From: Gammaproteobacteria bacterium
Lineage (GTDB): Bacteria > Pseudomonadota > Gammaproteobacteria > Eutrophobiales > Eutrophobiaceae
Assembly: GCA_003250975.1 (NCBI GenBank)
Contig: QKIY01000002.1
Location: forward strand, 95,914 to 159,913
Direction: 5' to 3'
DNA: 64,000 nucleotides
Part shown: one piece after another, positions 45,320 to 54,258 of the stretch
Position numbering within the stretch: position 1 is the stretch's first letter
Layout of the letters: each line of letters opens with the position of its first letter
Notes under the pieces: generated by a model
What the model saw: the letters and a program-made list of their open reading frames with translations, nothing else
Told to the model about the DNA's origin: nothing
The model's database searches: none
Translations under genes and position numbers: made by a program

Positions 45320-46096
45320 TCAGTGTTGCGACACCTCATGTAATGTCAGCGTCTCTTTAATAAGGGGTTCCTTGTTCTTGCCGCTCTCGTCAGGTATCAC
45401 CGTATTGATGCTATATAACATACCCGGAATATCTTCACTGAAAATAAATTCGTAATATTTGTCAGCAAATTTTCGGAAGTCTTCCCTGTGGGGATCTTTC
45501 AGATAGGGTGAAAAGCGGATTTTCTGCCCCTTAATCTGCTTACCATCAAACTTGAATTCAAATGGCTCAACAGTTGCAGATTCCCTTAAAGCAATCTTGA
45601 TCATCTTCTGAAAATGCCGCCAGTGCCCCTCGGTTAAACGGTTCATTTCATATACATCACCCTGCATATAAATACCAAGCACCGGGTTTCCTGTAATATT
45701 TGTAACATTATCCGGATGTATTGCCTGTTTTCTTTCTGCCGTAAAGAAATCTAGTGAAGCATTCTTTGTTCCATCCGCATTTACATCAAGGATATCGAGA
45801 TAAATCGAATCTACGAAACCCTCTTCATATGATCCAGATTTGGAAAACTCATAATACAACCTGAGGGGTTTATTGATGTTTTCCAGATGATTGGTAAACC
45901 ATAATAAGTTTTCGGCCTTTGAAAATTGGAAACCTTCCGGTATTTCCTCAACATCGCCCATTCGGCCAATACTTGCGTCTATTTCTTCAGGGGTTAATTC
46001 CCGTTTAATTTCATTCTCTGCTTCAGCAGACAAAATACCTGTATGGAAAACCGATATAAATAATAAAAATGCCAGTATTTTCTTCATCTTTTGCAT
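45320..46096 (-). CDS. Exported protein of unknown function, xox cluster
   Basis: This 258-residue protein has a clear signal peptide (MKKILAFLLFISVFHTGILSAEA). The mature part is acidic, lacks cysteine and shows no motif I recognise; the segment LRLYYEFSKSGSYEEGFVDSIYLDI suggests a beta-rich fold. It lies 28 bases after xoxJ on the same strand and is probably the last gene of that unit, convergent with fdhA. A role in methanol dehydrogenase maturation or electron transfer is a guess from position only. Confidence 0.75.
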   Translation of the reverse strand: MQKMKKILAFLLFISVFHTGILSAEAENEIKRELTPEEIDASIGRMGDVEEIPEGFQFSKAENLLWFTNHLENINKPLRLYYEFSKSGSYEEGFVDSIYLDILDVNADGTKNASLDFFTAERKQAIHPDNVTNITGNPVLGIYMQGDVYEMNRLTEGHWRHFQKMIKIALRESATVEPFEFKFDGKQIKGQKIRFSPYLKDPHREDFRKFADKYYEFIFSEDIPGMLYSINTVIPDESGKNKEPLIKETLTLHEVSQH

Positions 46097-46124
46097 AGCA
46101 AGTCTTCTGAATTTATATAATCAA

Positions 46125-46994
46125 CTATTTAGAATCCGTCAGCGGGACACCAAAATCCTCAAGAATCTGTCTGATCTCTTTCCTGTTTTCATCAATCAAC
46201 TGGTTTATCTTTTCCTTCCATTCCTTTTCACCATAGCGGACAGCCATTGACATGCTATAAGTATATTTCATTTCCCTATTTCGCTTGTCATCCGGAAGCG
46301 GCAAAAGGACAAACTCACTATCGCCCTTGTATTGTTTGGCATAATACCCTGCTGTCGGACCCCAGATAACAGCCGCATCAATCTTCTCGGATACAATATC
46401 ATCCATCATCCTCTTGCCCGGATGGGTCTTTGCGTCTCCGGGCTGACCCTGATAAGGGATCATATGATCACTGCTCATCATTCCCTGATAGAACGCCCAG
46501 AGCTGCGCAGGGCCTCTGTCTGTTACACCAAACTTGATATGCGGCTTGTGTTCATTTGTATACTCTGAAAACTTCTGCGGATCTGTTAAACCATCAAGCC
46601 CCCTGCCTTTCTTGTAGACAAGAACATATGAGGTTGTGTAGTAGGGTTTGGTCGTAGCCGCAAGTTCGAACGAAGAAGGAACTGTAATGACCAGATCACA
46701 GGCATATTTGCCGCTGCCGGCCGGTTCTTCTTTCTTAAGCGTGTTTCTGATAAACCCGATACGTTGGGGGAACCAGACATATTCGAGCTCCACACCCATC
46801 TTTTCAGCAAATAACTCGGCGATCTTGTTTTCATACCCTTGTTCCTCATTATTGGAAAAGGGCAACATGAACGGGTCAGCGCATACTTTCAGTTTCGCCA
46901 CCTCTTCAGCGGCAATCGGGATATTGAATGCGCTCAAAGCCAGAACGAGAAACAAAATCTTTCTTAGAAATCTTCTAGAATGCTTATTATTCAT
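46125..46994 (-). CDS. xoxJ: XoxJ, periplasmic binding-protein-like partner of methanol dehydrogenase
   Basis: The 289-residue exported protein (signal sequence about residues 1-29, LFLVLALSAFNIPIAAEE) belongs to the solute-binding-protein-like family linked to quinoprotein dehydrogenases: AKLKVCADPFMLPFSNNEEQGYENKIAELFAEKMGVELEYVWFPQ. XoxJ and its MxaJ relative bind the dehydrogenase and are thought to help its maturation. It follows the pseudoazurin gene after a terminator-like hairpin. Confidence 0.9.
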   Translation of the reverse strand: MNNKHSRRFLRKILFLVLALSAFNIPIAAEEVAKLKVCADPFMLPFSNNEEQGYENKIAELFAEKMGVELEYVWFPQRIGFIRNTLKKEEPAGSGKYACDLVITVPSSFELAATTKPYYTTSYVLVYKKGRGLDGLTDPQKFSEYTNEHKPHIKFGVTDRGPAQLWAFYQGMMSSDHMIPYQGQPGDAKTHPGKRMMDDIVSEKIDAAVIWGPTAGYYAKQYKGDSEFVLLPLPDDKRNREMKYTYSMSMAVRYGEKEWKEKINQLIDENRKEIRQILEDFGVPLTDSK

Positions 46995-47033
46995 ATAACT
47001 TCATCACAGTTGCGCCGGGATTTATTTACCTAT

Positions 47034-47071
47034 TTAAAAACGCAGTACTGGCCCCATTCGGGCCAGTACTG
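47034..47071 (-). terminator. Terminator after the pseudoazurin gene
   Basis: A perfect 12-bp stem CAGTACTGGCCC/GGGCCAGTACTG with a 5-base loop, followed on the minus strand by CGTTTTTAAAT. It lies 17 bases after the pseudoazurin stop and would limit read-through into xoxJ. Confidence 0.82.
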
Positions 47072-47087
47072 TGTATTTATATTGATG

Positions 47088-47528
47088 TTATTTAACTTCA
47101 ATCTTGTTAATCTTACCGATTATCCGTTTAAAAGGCCCTTGCAGGGTTTCCATTGCCTTTTTCTTGGTTGCATCTTTCATTTCCTGCGTCACATTACCTA
47201 CGACTATGACACCAACCATACCGAAGCCGACATGCGGTTCACAAGCATAGCCATAAATCCCTTCCTTATCCGGTGTGGTACTGAAACTTCCTCCGGGTAA
47301 TGCCCCGTGTTCACCAAATCCCTTTGATCCTTCCGGGGCTACATAACTGACCGCATTATGTGAGGTCATATTATTCCATTTAACGGTGTCACCCAGCTCG
47401 ATATAAATGATATCGGCATTAAAGACGCGTGCTTCGGCATTGACTGTGTGCTCGGCTGCCTGGCTGATAGCTGGCATGGAAAAAGCGATAAATGCCAATA
47501 TTAAAGAAAGTTGTTTAAACATTTTCAT
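47088..47528 (-). CDS. Pseudoazurin-type blue copper protein, likely electron acceptor of XoxF
   Basis: The 146-residue exported cupredoxin has a signal peptide (LILAFIAFSMPAISQAAEH) and all four type 1 copper ligands: His57 (SHNAV), Cys96 (GYACEPH), His99 and Met104 (GFGMVG). Pseudoazurins carry one electron in the periplasm. It sits between xoxF and xoxJ, the position usually held by the cytochrome c gene xoxG. Electron transfer from XoxF to this copper protein is therefore likely, though unproven. Strong terminators lie on both sides. Confidence 0.9.
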   Translation of the reverse strand: MKMFKQLSLILAFIAFSMPAISQAAEHTVNAEARVFNADIIYIELGDTVKWNNMTSHNAVSYVAPEGSKGFGEHGALPGGSFSTTPDKEGIYGYACEPHVGFGMVGVIVVGNVTQEMKDATKKKAMETLQGPFKRIIGKINKIEVK

Positions 47529-47761
47529 AACAATTATTCTCCTTAGCTACTTAAAAAACCAAAAAGTAAAGACTATTAAATCTGCTCAGCCTGGATCCAA
47601 ACTTGTGAGTCATGTTTATTACTAAAATCAATCAATTATTGGCAAAAAAACAATCTTCCAAATATGACAATCTTTTATCAAGGAAGTTCGTCTGGCTTAT
47701 TATTTCAGATTCAAGAATACAACAACCAAATCACATATCAAAAAATCCGTGTCCCTCGTAT

Positions 47762-47797
47762 AAAAAATCCCCGGCATCTTGAAGCCGATGCCGGGGA
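47762..47797 (-). terminator. Terminator after xoxF
   Basis: A 10-bp perfect stem TCCCCGGCAT/ATGCCGGGGA with a 10-base loop, followed on the minus strand by six T. It lies 38 bases after the xoxF stop, in the 306-base gap before the pseudoazurin gene, which holds nothing else I can identify. Confidence 0.88.
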
Positions 47798-47834
47798 CAT
47801 GCTTTAAACAAACTGAATTGTTCTTAGCTATTGC

Positions 47835-49775
47835 TTACGGCAGTGAGAACACCATCAGCACACCACTGTTACGGGCGGAGTTCAGAAGAGCTCTGTAACC
47901 ACCGACCGCACCAAGAGCAGCTGTGTCAGGTGCTGCTGCCAGGCCCGGGATAGCAACCACAGCGCCAGCCCAACCGCCGATACCGGCGAGGACACCGACG
48001 TACTGCTTGCCTTTATGGGCCCAGGTGTTGAAGTTACCAATGATACCGGAAGGTACCTTGAACTTCCAAAGCAGCTTGCCGGACTTGGCGTCAACGGCCT
48101 TGGCATAGGCATCCAGGGTACCGTAGAAGACAACGTCACCGGCAGTAGCCAGAACACCAGACCATACTGACCACTGTTCAGGGATAGACCATACGATCTT
48201 ACCCTTGTCAGCGTCCCAGGCGATCATGTTACCCATGTTGTCCTTAGCAGCATTGTTGTTAGGACATTCTGGGCAAACGGCACCGGCCGGATACATGGTC
48301 AGGTTAGCGTTAACATAGGCCTGACCTGCAACATACTCGTTACCACCAGCTGCGTAGCTGACAGGCTCATAGGTCATACAAACGTGGTTTGTAGGAACAT
48401 AGAACAGGCCAGTACGTGGGCTGTAGGCAGCGGGCTGCTGGTCCTTGGTACCCAGAGCGGCCGGGCAGATGTCCTTGGAAACAACGTCTTCACCATTATA
48501 GTGAGTGGAGTATTTCTTCAGGGTCTGCGGATAGCCGGTCTTCATGTCAATATGGGTTGACCAGTTAACAGCCGGGTCATACTTTTCAGCAACCAGCAGT
48601 TCACCGGTCTTACGGTTCATGGTGTAGCCATAACCGTTACGGTCGAAGTGGACCAGAGCAGGTGTCTGCTTGCCCTTAACCTTCATGTCAACCAGGATCA
48701 TTTCGTTGATGCCATCATAGTCCCACTCATCATGTGGGGTCATCTGATAGGCCCAACGAGCCATACCGGTGTCGATGTCACGGGCGAACATGGTCATGGA
48801 CCACTTGTTGTCACCAGGACGAACAACCGGGTTCCAGGTTGATGGGTTACCGGAGCCGTAGTACATCAGGTTCTCTTCGAAGTCAGCAGGCCACCAGCCC
48901 CATACTGAACCACCACCTGATTTCCACTGATCGCTGAGAGACTTACAGCTGTTAGGACCAGTAGCAGGTGCTTTCCAGTCGGAGTTAGCACACCAGGTCT
49001 TCAGAGAAGAGTCCTTACCAACCACTTTGCCTAGCGAAGTGGTCTTATTGGGGTCGAAGATGATATCGCTATCCGGACCCATGCTAAAGGCACGCCATGC
49101 CAGGCTGCCGTCCTTCGCATTGAAGGCGGCCATCCAGCAACGGACACCAAATTCAGCACCGGAACAACCGGAGAAGACCTTGTCCTTGATAGGATGCGGG
49201 GCGTTGGTGTTGGTGTCACCAGCAGCAGGACCATAACCGATGTCACGGCCATTTTCTGCCTTCCAGTTTACCTTACCAGACTTGGCATCCAGTGCGACCA
49301 GGGTCGTATCGGCCTGTTGCAGGTAGATCTGACCCATGCTGTAACCCAGACCACGGTTCACGATGTCACAGCACATTACAGGCACGGTTTCTGCCTCGTC
49401 CTGCTGTGGCTCGTAGTACCAGGTGATGTTCAGGGTATCAAGGTTGATTGCGAACACATCGTTCGGGAAGGATGAATGAATGTACAGATGATCTGAACCC
49501 AGACCAGTAGCGCTGCTAGGCAGAACCAGAGGTCCACCCTCGTGGCCCTGCAGACGTCCTGTAGAGAACGTCCAGGCAGCAACGATGTCGCCGACGTTCT
49601 TGTTGTTGATTTGCTTCAACTCAGAATAACGCCAGTTCCAATAGTTACCCCCTGGGTAGGCCCAATAGTTCGGGTTTTCCGTCAGTTTACGAACTTCATC
49701 GTTCGCAAATGAGGGAGCCGATACCATTAAAGCCAAGGCGGCTAATAGCCATTTACTTAATGATATTTTACTCAT
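47835..49775 (-). CDS. xoxF: Lanthanide-dependent methanol dehydrogenase XoxF
   Basis: XoxF is a periplasmic PQQ enzyme oxidising methanol. The 646-residue precursor has a signal peptide (cleavage near residue 24, SFA/NDE), the vicinal disulfide Cys135-Cys136, metal ligands Glu208 (SGAEFG) and Asn315 ([12 protein letters not shown]), the catalytic Asp352 and the extra Asp354 ([11 protein letters not shown]) that marks lanthanide enzymes; calcium MxaF has Ala there. Odd points are Cys204 and Cys213 flanking Glu208 and a cysteine-bounded insertion about residues 262-285. A GGAGTGAGG site precedes the start. No mxaF or xoxG lies in the window. Confidence 0.97.
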   Translation of the reverse strand: MSKISLSKWLLAALALMVSAPSFANDEVRKLTENPNYWAYPGGNYWNWRYSELKQINNKNVGDIVAAWTFSTGRLQGHEGGPLVLPSSATGLGSDHLYIHSSFPNDVFAINLDTLNITWYYEPQQDEAETVPVMCCDIVNRGLGYSMGQIYLQQADTTLVALDAKSGKVNWKAENGRDIGYGPAAGDTNTNAPHPIKDKVFSGCSGAEFGVRCWMAAFNAKDGSLAWRAFSMGPDSDIIFDPNKTTSLGKVVGKDSSLKTWCANSDWKAPATGPNSCKSLSDQWKSGGGSVWGWWPADFEENLMYYGSGNPSTWNPVVRPGDNKWSMTMFARDIDTGMARWAYQMTPHDEWDYDGINEMILVDMKVKGKQTPALVHFDRNGYGYTMNRKTGELLVAEKYDPAVNWSTHIDMKTGYPQTLKKYSTHYNGEDVVSKDICPAALGTKDQQPAAYSPRTGLFYVPTNHVCMTYEPVSYAAGGNEYVAGQAYVNANLTMYPAGAVCPECPNNNAAKDNMGNMIAWDADKGKIVWSIPEQWSVWSGVLATAGDVVFYGTLDAYAKAVDAKSGKLLWKFKVPSGIIGNFNTWAHKGKQYVGVLAGIGGWAGAVVAIPGLAAAPDTAALGAVGGYRALLNSARNSGVLMVFSLP

Positions 49776-50619
49776 GACCTCACTCCTCTTTTATTATTTG
49801 ATCATGTGTGATCTCTAGTTGTGCACAAAAACCCGCCGACGCCTCGAGATCAAAAAGCGCCAGAAGGCTAGAAGAAATCGTTGAAATGGATGTTTCCGTA
49901 GGAGTTACAGTAATTAGAGGATTATGCAGGACCGCGCCTGTTACGAGTGTATTAGATATTTCCATTACTTAACGACCCAACCAATACAGTGGATCATACC
50001 TGCACAAGGCGGAACAACTTGCCATCCTAAATGGCGAATTGCCCCGAAGTTCATTGTGAATAGTGACACGGGCACTAGGGCATACCCCCTTTGCGTTTCC
50101 TGTAATTTATTCTCGTTATGCTCGCTGATTATATCCGTTTTCAGGCGCCAGCAACAAACTTCTTTATACGCTTATTATGTTATTTTTTTGATGAGAGTTA
50201 GGAGACTTTTAGTATTTAAGTTCCCAAGTTCATCTCCTAGGGTCGTTGAATTCTAGGCAATTTAGACTGAACAAGCAAGTCGAAGGAGCGCGTCCATTAC
50301 AGTGCAAATAATTTTACAACAACCATAATTAATAAATGCCTTGCAATTAGGTAATTACCTTTACACATTAAGGCAAATTCTATAAATTTTTAATATACCC
50401 ATTTTTGACATCAATCTGGTGCGGCATCGCAACAATAGTCATCCAAAAATTAATCCGCTTTCCGGCTGAACCATTACCCCAATTTACCTTCTAATTTCAT
50501 GTTAGAATCAGTTTAAAAACTTGAAATTTCATCGCTTGTTTTTAGATATATGCATATATCATAATATTTCTATATAAGGCAGCAAAACGACGCCCCGGCT
50601 GTCCAAACGGAGTAGAGAA
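49776..50619. promoter_or_regulatory. Long divergent regulatory gap between xoxF and the SoxYZ-like gene
   Basis: This 844-base stretch contains no convincing gene; frames at 49780-49965 and 49924-50256 have no recognisable features. It must hold the promoters for xoxF (leftward) and for the SoxYZ-like gene (rightward). The right part, from about 50310, is very AT-rich. I could not fix promoter elements or a known riboswitch. Its length is unusual for this otherwise compact region. Confidence 0.5.
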
Positions 50620-51480
50620 ATGTATCTGGGTAATTTGAAACTGGCCTCGTACTTTAGCCCCTTTTTACTAGTGGCATTAATAACCCATTTTATGCCAGCT
50701 AGTGCAGACGTCTTGCCGGCGGATTACCGGCAGCAAAAATCTGATGAACTTTGGGAAACAAAACTGAGAAAACCCAATTTCCAGGACAGGGCAATTATTG
50801 AGGGACCTGAACAGGATATCCTAGATATCAAGGCACCCTACTCGGCAGAGGACGCTACCGTCGTTCCCATATCAATTCACACCAAGATCCCCCAGACCGA
50901 GGAGCGCTACATCAAAAAGATCCATGTCTTTGTAGATAAAAACCCTCTCCCCCTGGTAGGTATCTTTGAATTTTCGCCTAAGGCTGGCAAGGCGGATCTG
51001 GCCATGCGGATCAGGGTCGATGATTTCAGCTATGTCAGGGCCATTGCCGAACTGAATAATGGTGAACTCTATATGTCCAAGAGTTTTGTCCGTGCCAAGG
51101 GCGCCTGTTCCGCCCCCCCGCCGGCCAGTATGGAAGACTCAAAGAAGTTGCTCGGTCAGATGAAGATGAGGACCATAGGTGAGTTGGAACTGGGCAAACC
51201 CAATCTCATGCAACTTATGATCCGCCATCCCAATATCACCGGGATGGCACCATTGAAAATCGGTTCCCGAGTTATTCCGCCACCACATTTTGTAAAGGAG
51301 ATCGAGGTAGATTACAACGGAGAGACCCTGCTGAAGGCTCAACTGACCTTTTCAGTCAGTATGGATCCCGCATTCCGGTTCTATTTTGTCCCGCAGAAAG
51401 AAGGTGTGATGACAGTCAAGGGCTCAGACACCAAGAATAACACCTTCAGTTCAAGCCACGAAATCCGCCTTAAATCCTGA
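50620..51480 (+). CDS. Quinoprotein dehydrogenase-associated SoxYZ-like carrier protein
   Basis: The 286-residue exported protein (signal peptide ending near Ala29) is a SoxY-SoxZ type fusion. The N-terminal SoxY-like half ends in KGACSAPPPAS with one cysteine, Cys163, at the place of the SoxY carrier cysteine (normally GGCGG). The SoxZ-like half follows (about 175-286; LMIRHPNITGMAPL and HFVKEIEVDYNGE). Such fusions accompany PQQ dehydrogenases in methylotrophs; their cargo is unknown. It is divergent from xoxF. Confidence 0.88.
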   Translation: MYLGNLKLASYFSPFLLVALITHFMPASADVLPADYRQQKSDELWETKLRKPNFQDRAIIEGPEQDILDIKAPYSAEDATVVPISIHTKIPQTEERYIKKIHVFVDKNPLPLVGIFEFSPKAGKADLAMRIRVDDFSYVRAIAELNNGELYMSKSFVRAKGACSAPPPASMEDSKKLLGQMKMRTIGELELGKPNLMQLMIRHPNITGMAPLKIGSRVIPPPHFVKEIEVDYNGETLLKAQLTFSVSMDPAFRFYFVPQKEGVMTVKGSDTKNNTFSSSHEIRLKS

Positions 51481-51493
51481 GCAATATTCAGAC

Positions 51494-51526
51494 AAAAAAA
51501 GGTGGCCAATTAGGTCACCCTTTTTT
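51494..51526. terminator. Bidirectional terminator after the SoxYZ-like gene
   Basis: A stem GGTGGCC/GGTCACC (one GU pair) with loop AATTA is flanked by seven A on the left and six T on the right, so it can stop transcripts from both strands. It lies between two convergent genes. Confidence 0.88.
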
Positions 51527-51557
51527 GCGTGCGGAATCCCAGTCAGCTAAATGCTAT

Positions 51558-51938
51558 TTAAGATCTGTCTTTGAGGGGCGGGGCTGAAAGATTTTTCACT
51601 ACAGGGCAATGCCCGGCAGCCTCCTCCTTCAGTTTCAGGAGTTCCTTCATATCCTCCTTACCTTTCTTATTATCCCTGACGACGCCGCCTTTTTCCCCGG
51701 GCATCTGGCCGTAACGCACCATCATGGTGCCATTTTCAAATTTCTCAAATGACATTTTGCTGGCTATGTAATCATGGCGACAGGTGCAGGTGTATAGATT
51801 TTGTTCATTCTGCGCACCCAATTCAGCCATGCATCCCACGACATCTCGCACGACTTCAATTGTCGGATAGTCATTCTCCGCATACACGCTGCCAGAAAGC
51901 ATAATAACTGCCAGCGGGAGTGCCTTAACTAGTCTCAT
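51558..51938 (-). CDS. Small exported four-cysteine protein near the xox region
   Basis: A 126-residue protein with a signal peptide (LVKALPLAVIMLSGSVYA, cleavage near residue 20). The mature part has four cysteines (36, 51, 53, 111), including a CTC pair, which suggests two disulfides or a metal site; there is no CXXCH heme motif. I do not recognise a named family. It is convergent with the SoxYZ-like gene, so it may belong functionally with the xox genes. Confidence 0.7.
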   Translation of the reverse strand: MRLVKALPLAVIMLSGSVYAENDYPTIEVVRDVVGCMAELGAQNEQNLYTCTCRHDYIASKMSFEKFENGTMMVRYGQMPGEKGGVVRDNKKGKEDMKELLKLKEEAAGHCPVVKNLSAPPLKDRS

Positions 51939-52077
51939 ATTTCGTTCTCCGTATATATATATATTAATGCTGTGTTAATTATTACATTTCAGTCGAAATT
52001 TTTCCGGCGGATACCTGCGATTGCATTACCTTATCTTAAATGGGTCCGCTGTTGTACAATTATTAGACTAAATCTAA

Positions 52078-53358
52078 TCAAGAAGTTGCACTTTTCGCCA
52101 GAAACGCGGTGAGTTTATGCATCAGCCGTTGACTGCTTCCACGACCTGATACCACGAGTTGCCTACCCGCCTTGCCTGCCGCGCTCCTTAATCCCCTGTC
52201 GTTAACCAGCTGATTTACAATGTTAACAAGCCCTGTTTCGTCATTTACAATAAAAACTGCGCCGCAAGCCTCAAGCCGATCAGAAATCTCAGTAAAATTA
52301 TGTTTATAGGGCCCCGTGATAATCGGCAGACCCTGACTAGCGGGTTCCAGCATATTGTGCCCACCTGCCGGCACAAGGCTGCCCCCAACAAAGGCCAGAT
52401 CGCTGAGGGCGTAATAGAGGGGCAATTCACCCAGCGTGTCCAGGATAAAGACCTGTACCTCCGGCTCTATAGTAATCCCATTACTTTTCCGGGCTGTCCG
52501 AAGACCGGCCTCTGTGGACAATTCAGCGACCTTATCAAATCGCTCAGGGTGACGGGGAGCCAGAATTAACAGGCAATCAGGGTGCATGGACAATACCTGC
52601 TTATAGGCTGAAATAATGATCTCCTCCTCCCTGTCATGGGTACTTGCTGCAATCCAGACGGGTCTCCCCCGTGTAAAATCAGCGCGGAGTTTTTCCAGTT
52701 CAGCTGTGGCAGGTATCTCGGGCTGGATGTCAAATTTCATATTGCCGACGACCTCGATCCTGGCGGGATTGCCTCCTAATTGTTCAAACCGATTTGCGTC
52801 TTCCCTGGTTTGTGCGGCGATAAGTGAAACCTTTTGCAGAGTGTTTGACACTAATTTCCTGAACCGCATATACCCGCGAAACGATTTCCCGGACATTCGT
52901 GCGTTTGCAATTATTATAGGTATGTTGAACTTGTTACAGTAATGATACAGATTTGGCCATAACTCGGTTTCCATCACCAGCAACAACGTCGGCCTGACCC
53001 TCTTCATAAAACTGCATACACCAGCCGGCAGGTCATAGGGGACATAAAAGTGCGTGACCGAATGACCATATAAATTCAATACAGTATCAGCGCCCGTTGG
53101 CGTCATTGTTGTGATAACTATCCCGTAGTCGGAATAATCCCTCTTGAGCAACTCGACGAGCGGCCTGGTTGCATTGACTTCTCCAACGGAAACGGCATGA
53201 ATCCACAGAATATTTTGCAGACCATTATGAGGTGGAATAAAGCCAAATCGCTCCGGCCAGCGCTTCCTGTATTTGGGGTTTCGTAATGATAAGTACAAAA
53301 GCCTGAGAAGTGCATAGGGCACCAGCAAAAAAAGTATTAATGTATACAGATGTCGCAA
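52078..53358 (-). CDS. waaA: 3-deoxy-D-manno-octulosonic acid (Kdo) transferase
   Basis: WaaA adds Kdo to lipid A at the inner face of the cytoplasmic membrane. The 426-residue product has an N-terminal membrane anchor (LYTLILFLLVPYALLRLLYL), the ILWIHAVSVGEVNATRPLV block with the catalytic Glu (about residue 60), WPNLYHYCNKFNIPIIIANARMS and the C-terminal GGSLVPAGGHNMLEPASQGLPIITGP. This confirms a Gram-negative outer membrane with lipopolysaccharide. Confidence 0.96.
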   Translation of the reverse strand: MRHLYTLILFLLVPYALLRLLYLSLRNPKYRKRWPERFGFIPPHNGLQNILWIHAVSVGEVNATRPLVELLKRDYSDYGIVITTMTPTGADTVLNLYGHSVTHFYVPYDLPAGVCSFMKRVRPTLLLVMETELWPNLYHYCNKFNIPIIIANARMSGKSFRGYMRFRKLVSNTLQKVSLIAAQTREDANRFEQLGGNPARIEVVGNMKFDIQPEIPATAELEKLRADFTRGRPVWIAASTHDREEEIIISAYKQVLSMHPDCLLILAPRHPERFDKVAELSTEAGLRTARKSNGITIEPEVQVFILDTLGELPLYYALSDLAFVGGSLVPAGGHNMLEPASQGLPIITGPYKHNFTEISDRLEACGAVFIVNDETGLVNIVNQLVNDRGLRSAAGKAGRQLVVSGRGSSQRLMHKLTAFLAKSATS

Positions 53359-53553
53359 GTTCCGGATTTTCCTTATTTGAGAGAACGGTATTCAGAATCA
53401 ACTGTCAGCTGACTGCATGATATCTCCAGATATTCTTTCCGTTCACAAATTATGGTTAATTGGCTTGCAGGTCATCGTATTATAATTAATATTCACCTAG
53501 AGGCTCCGCAAGCATGTGAATTTTAACACAATGTCATTGTCAAAAGACTGTAT

Positions 53554-54258
53554 ATGAACAAATCAGGACTATTATTAGGCCTATGCCTGATGCTGTCAGA
53601 CAATCTGGCCGCCTCGGATAGGGTTGTTACATTTGACGCCGTTTACCAACTTTCCAGCAGCGGGTTTGTGCTTGCGGAAATGAAACGCAGTATCAAACAG
53701 CTTCCTTCAGGCGAATATCTCTATCGTTCCGACACCCGGACCATTGGGATTGTTGCAATGTTTTACAAGCACAAAATCGTTGAGGAATCGCGGTGGAAAC
53801 TTGAGCAGGGTCAATTGTATCCCCTGAAATATACGTATGACCGTACCAGGGACAAAAAGAGCAAGCATGTCGATATCGATTTTGACTGGGCAAACAAAAT
53901 TATTTTTAATCGGGTAAATGATAACTTGTGGAAGATGCCGCTCGAGGACGGCACACTGGATAAACTATTGTATCAGTATGCCGTGATGAGAGACCTGCCT
54001 GATAAGGAATACCTGACCTACACGGTTGCAGATGGCGGCAAAATGAAAACCTATCACCTTCAGCGTATTGGAAAGGAAGTTGTAAATACCCCCCTGGGAA
54101 AGGTTGAAACCATCAAGGTAAGAAACATTAAATCCAAGGATGACAGATTATTGATGATCTGGTGTGCGCCGAAATACAAATACCTGCCTGTCAAGGTTGA
54201 ACACACGGAGGACGGCACGGTCACGACCGCGATATTGCAAAAACTGAAAGGCCTCTGA
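53554..54258 (+). CDS. DUF3108 protein, probably periplasmic
   Basis: A 234-residue protein with a signal peptide ending near LAASD (residue 21). The mature part matches the beta-barrel-like DUF3108 family: VTFDAVYQLSSSGFVLAEMKRSI, then LYPLKYTYDRTRDKKSKHVDIDFDW and GKVETIKVRNIKSKDDRLLMIWCAPKYKYLPVKVE. Function unknown. Its stop directly abuts the stop of dsbC on the opposite strand. Confidence 0.85.
   Translation: MNKSGLLLGLCLMLSDNLAASDRVVTFDAVYQLSSSGFVLAEMKRSIKQLPSGEYLYRSDTRTIGIVAMFYKHKIVEESRWKLEQGQLYPLKYTYDRTRDKKSKHVDIDFDWANKIIFNRVNDNLWKMPLEDGTLDKLLYQYAVMRDLPDKEYLTYTVADGGKMKTYHLQRIGKEVVNTPLGKVETIKVRNIKSKDDRLLMIWCAPKYKYLPVKVEHTEDGTVTTAILQKLKGL

Noticed and set aside
49924..50256. 110-codon frame in the xoxF upstream gap
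   Set aside because: Composition is not gene-like, no ribosome site and no motif. Treated as non-coding.
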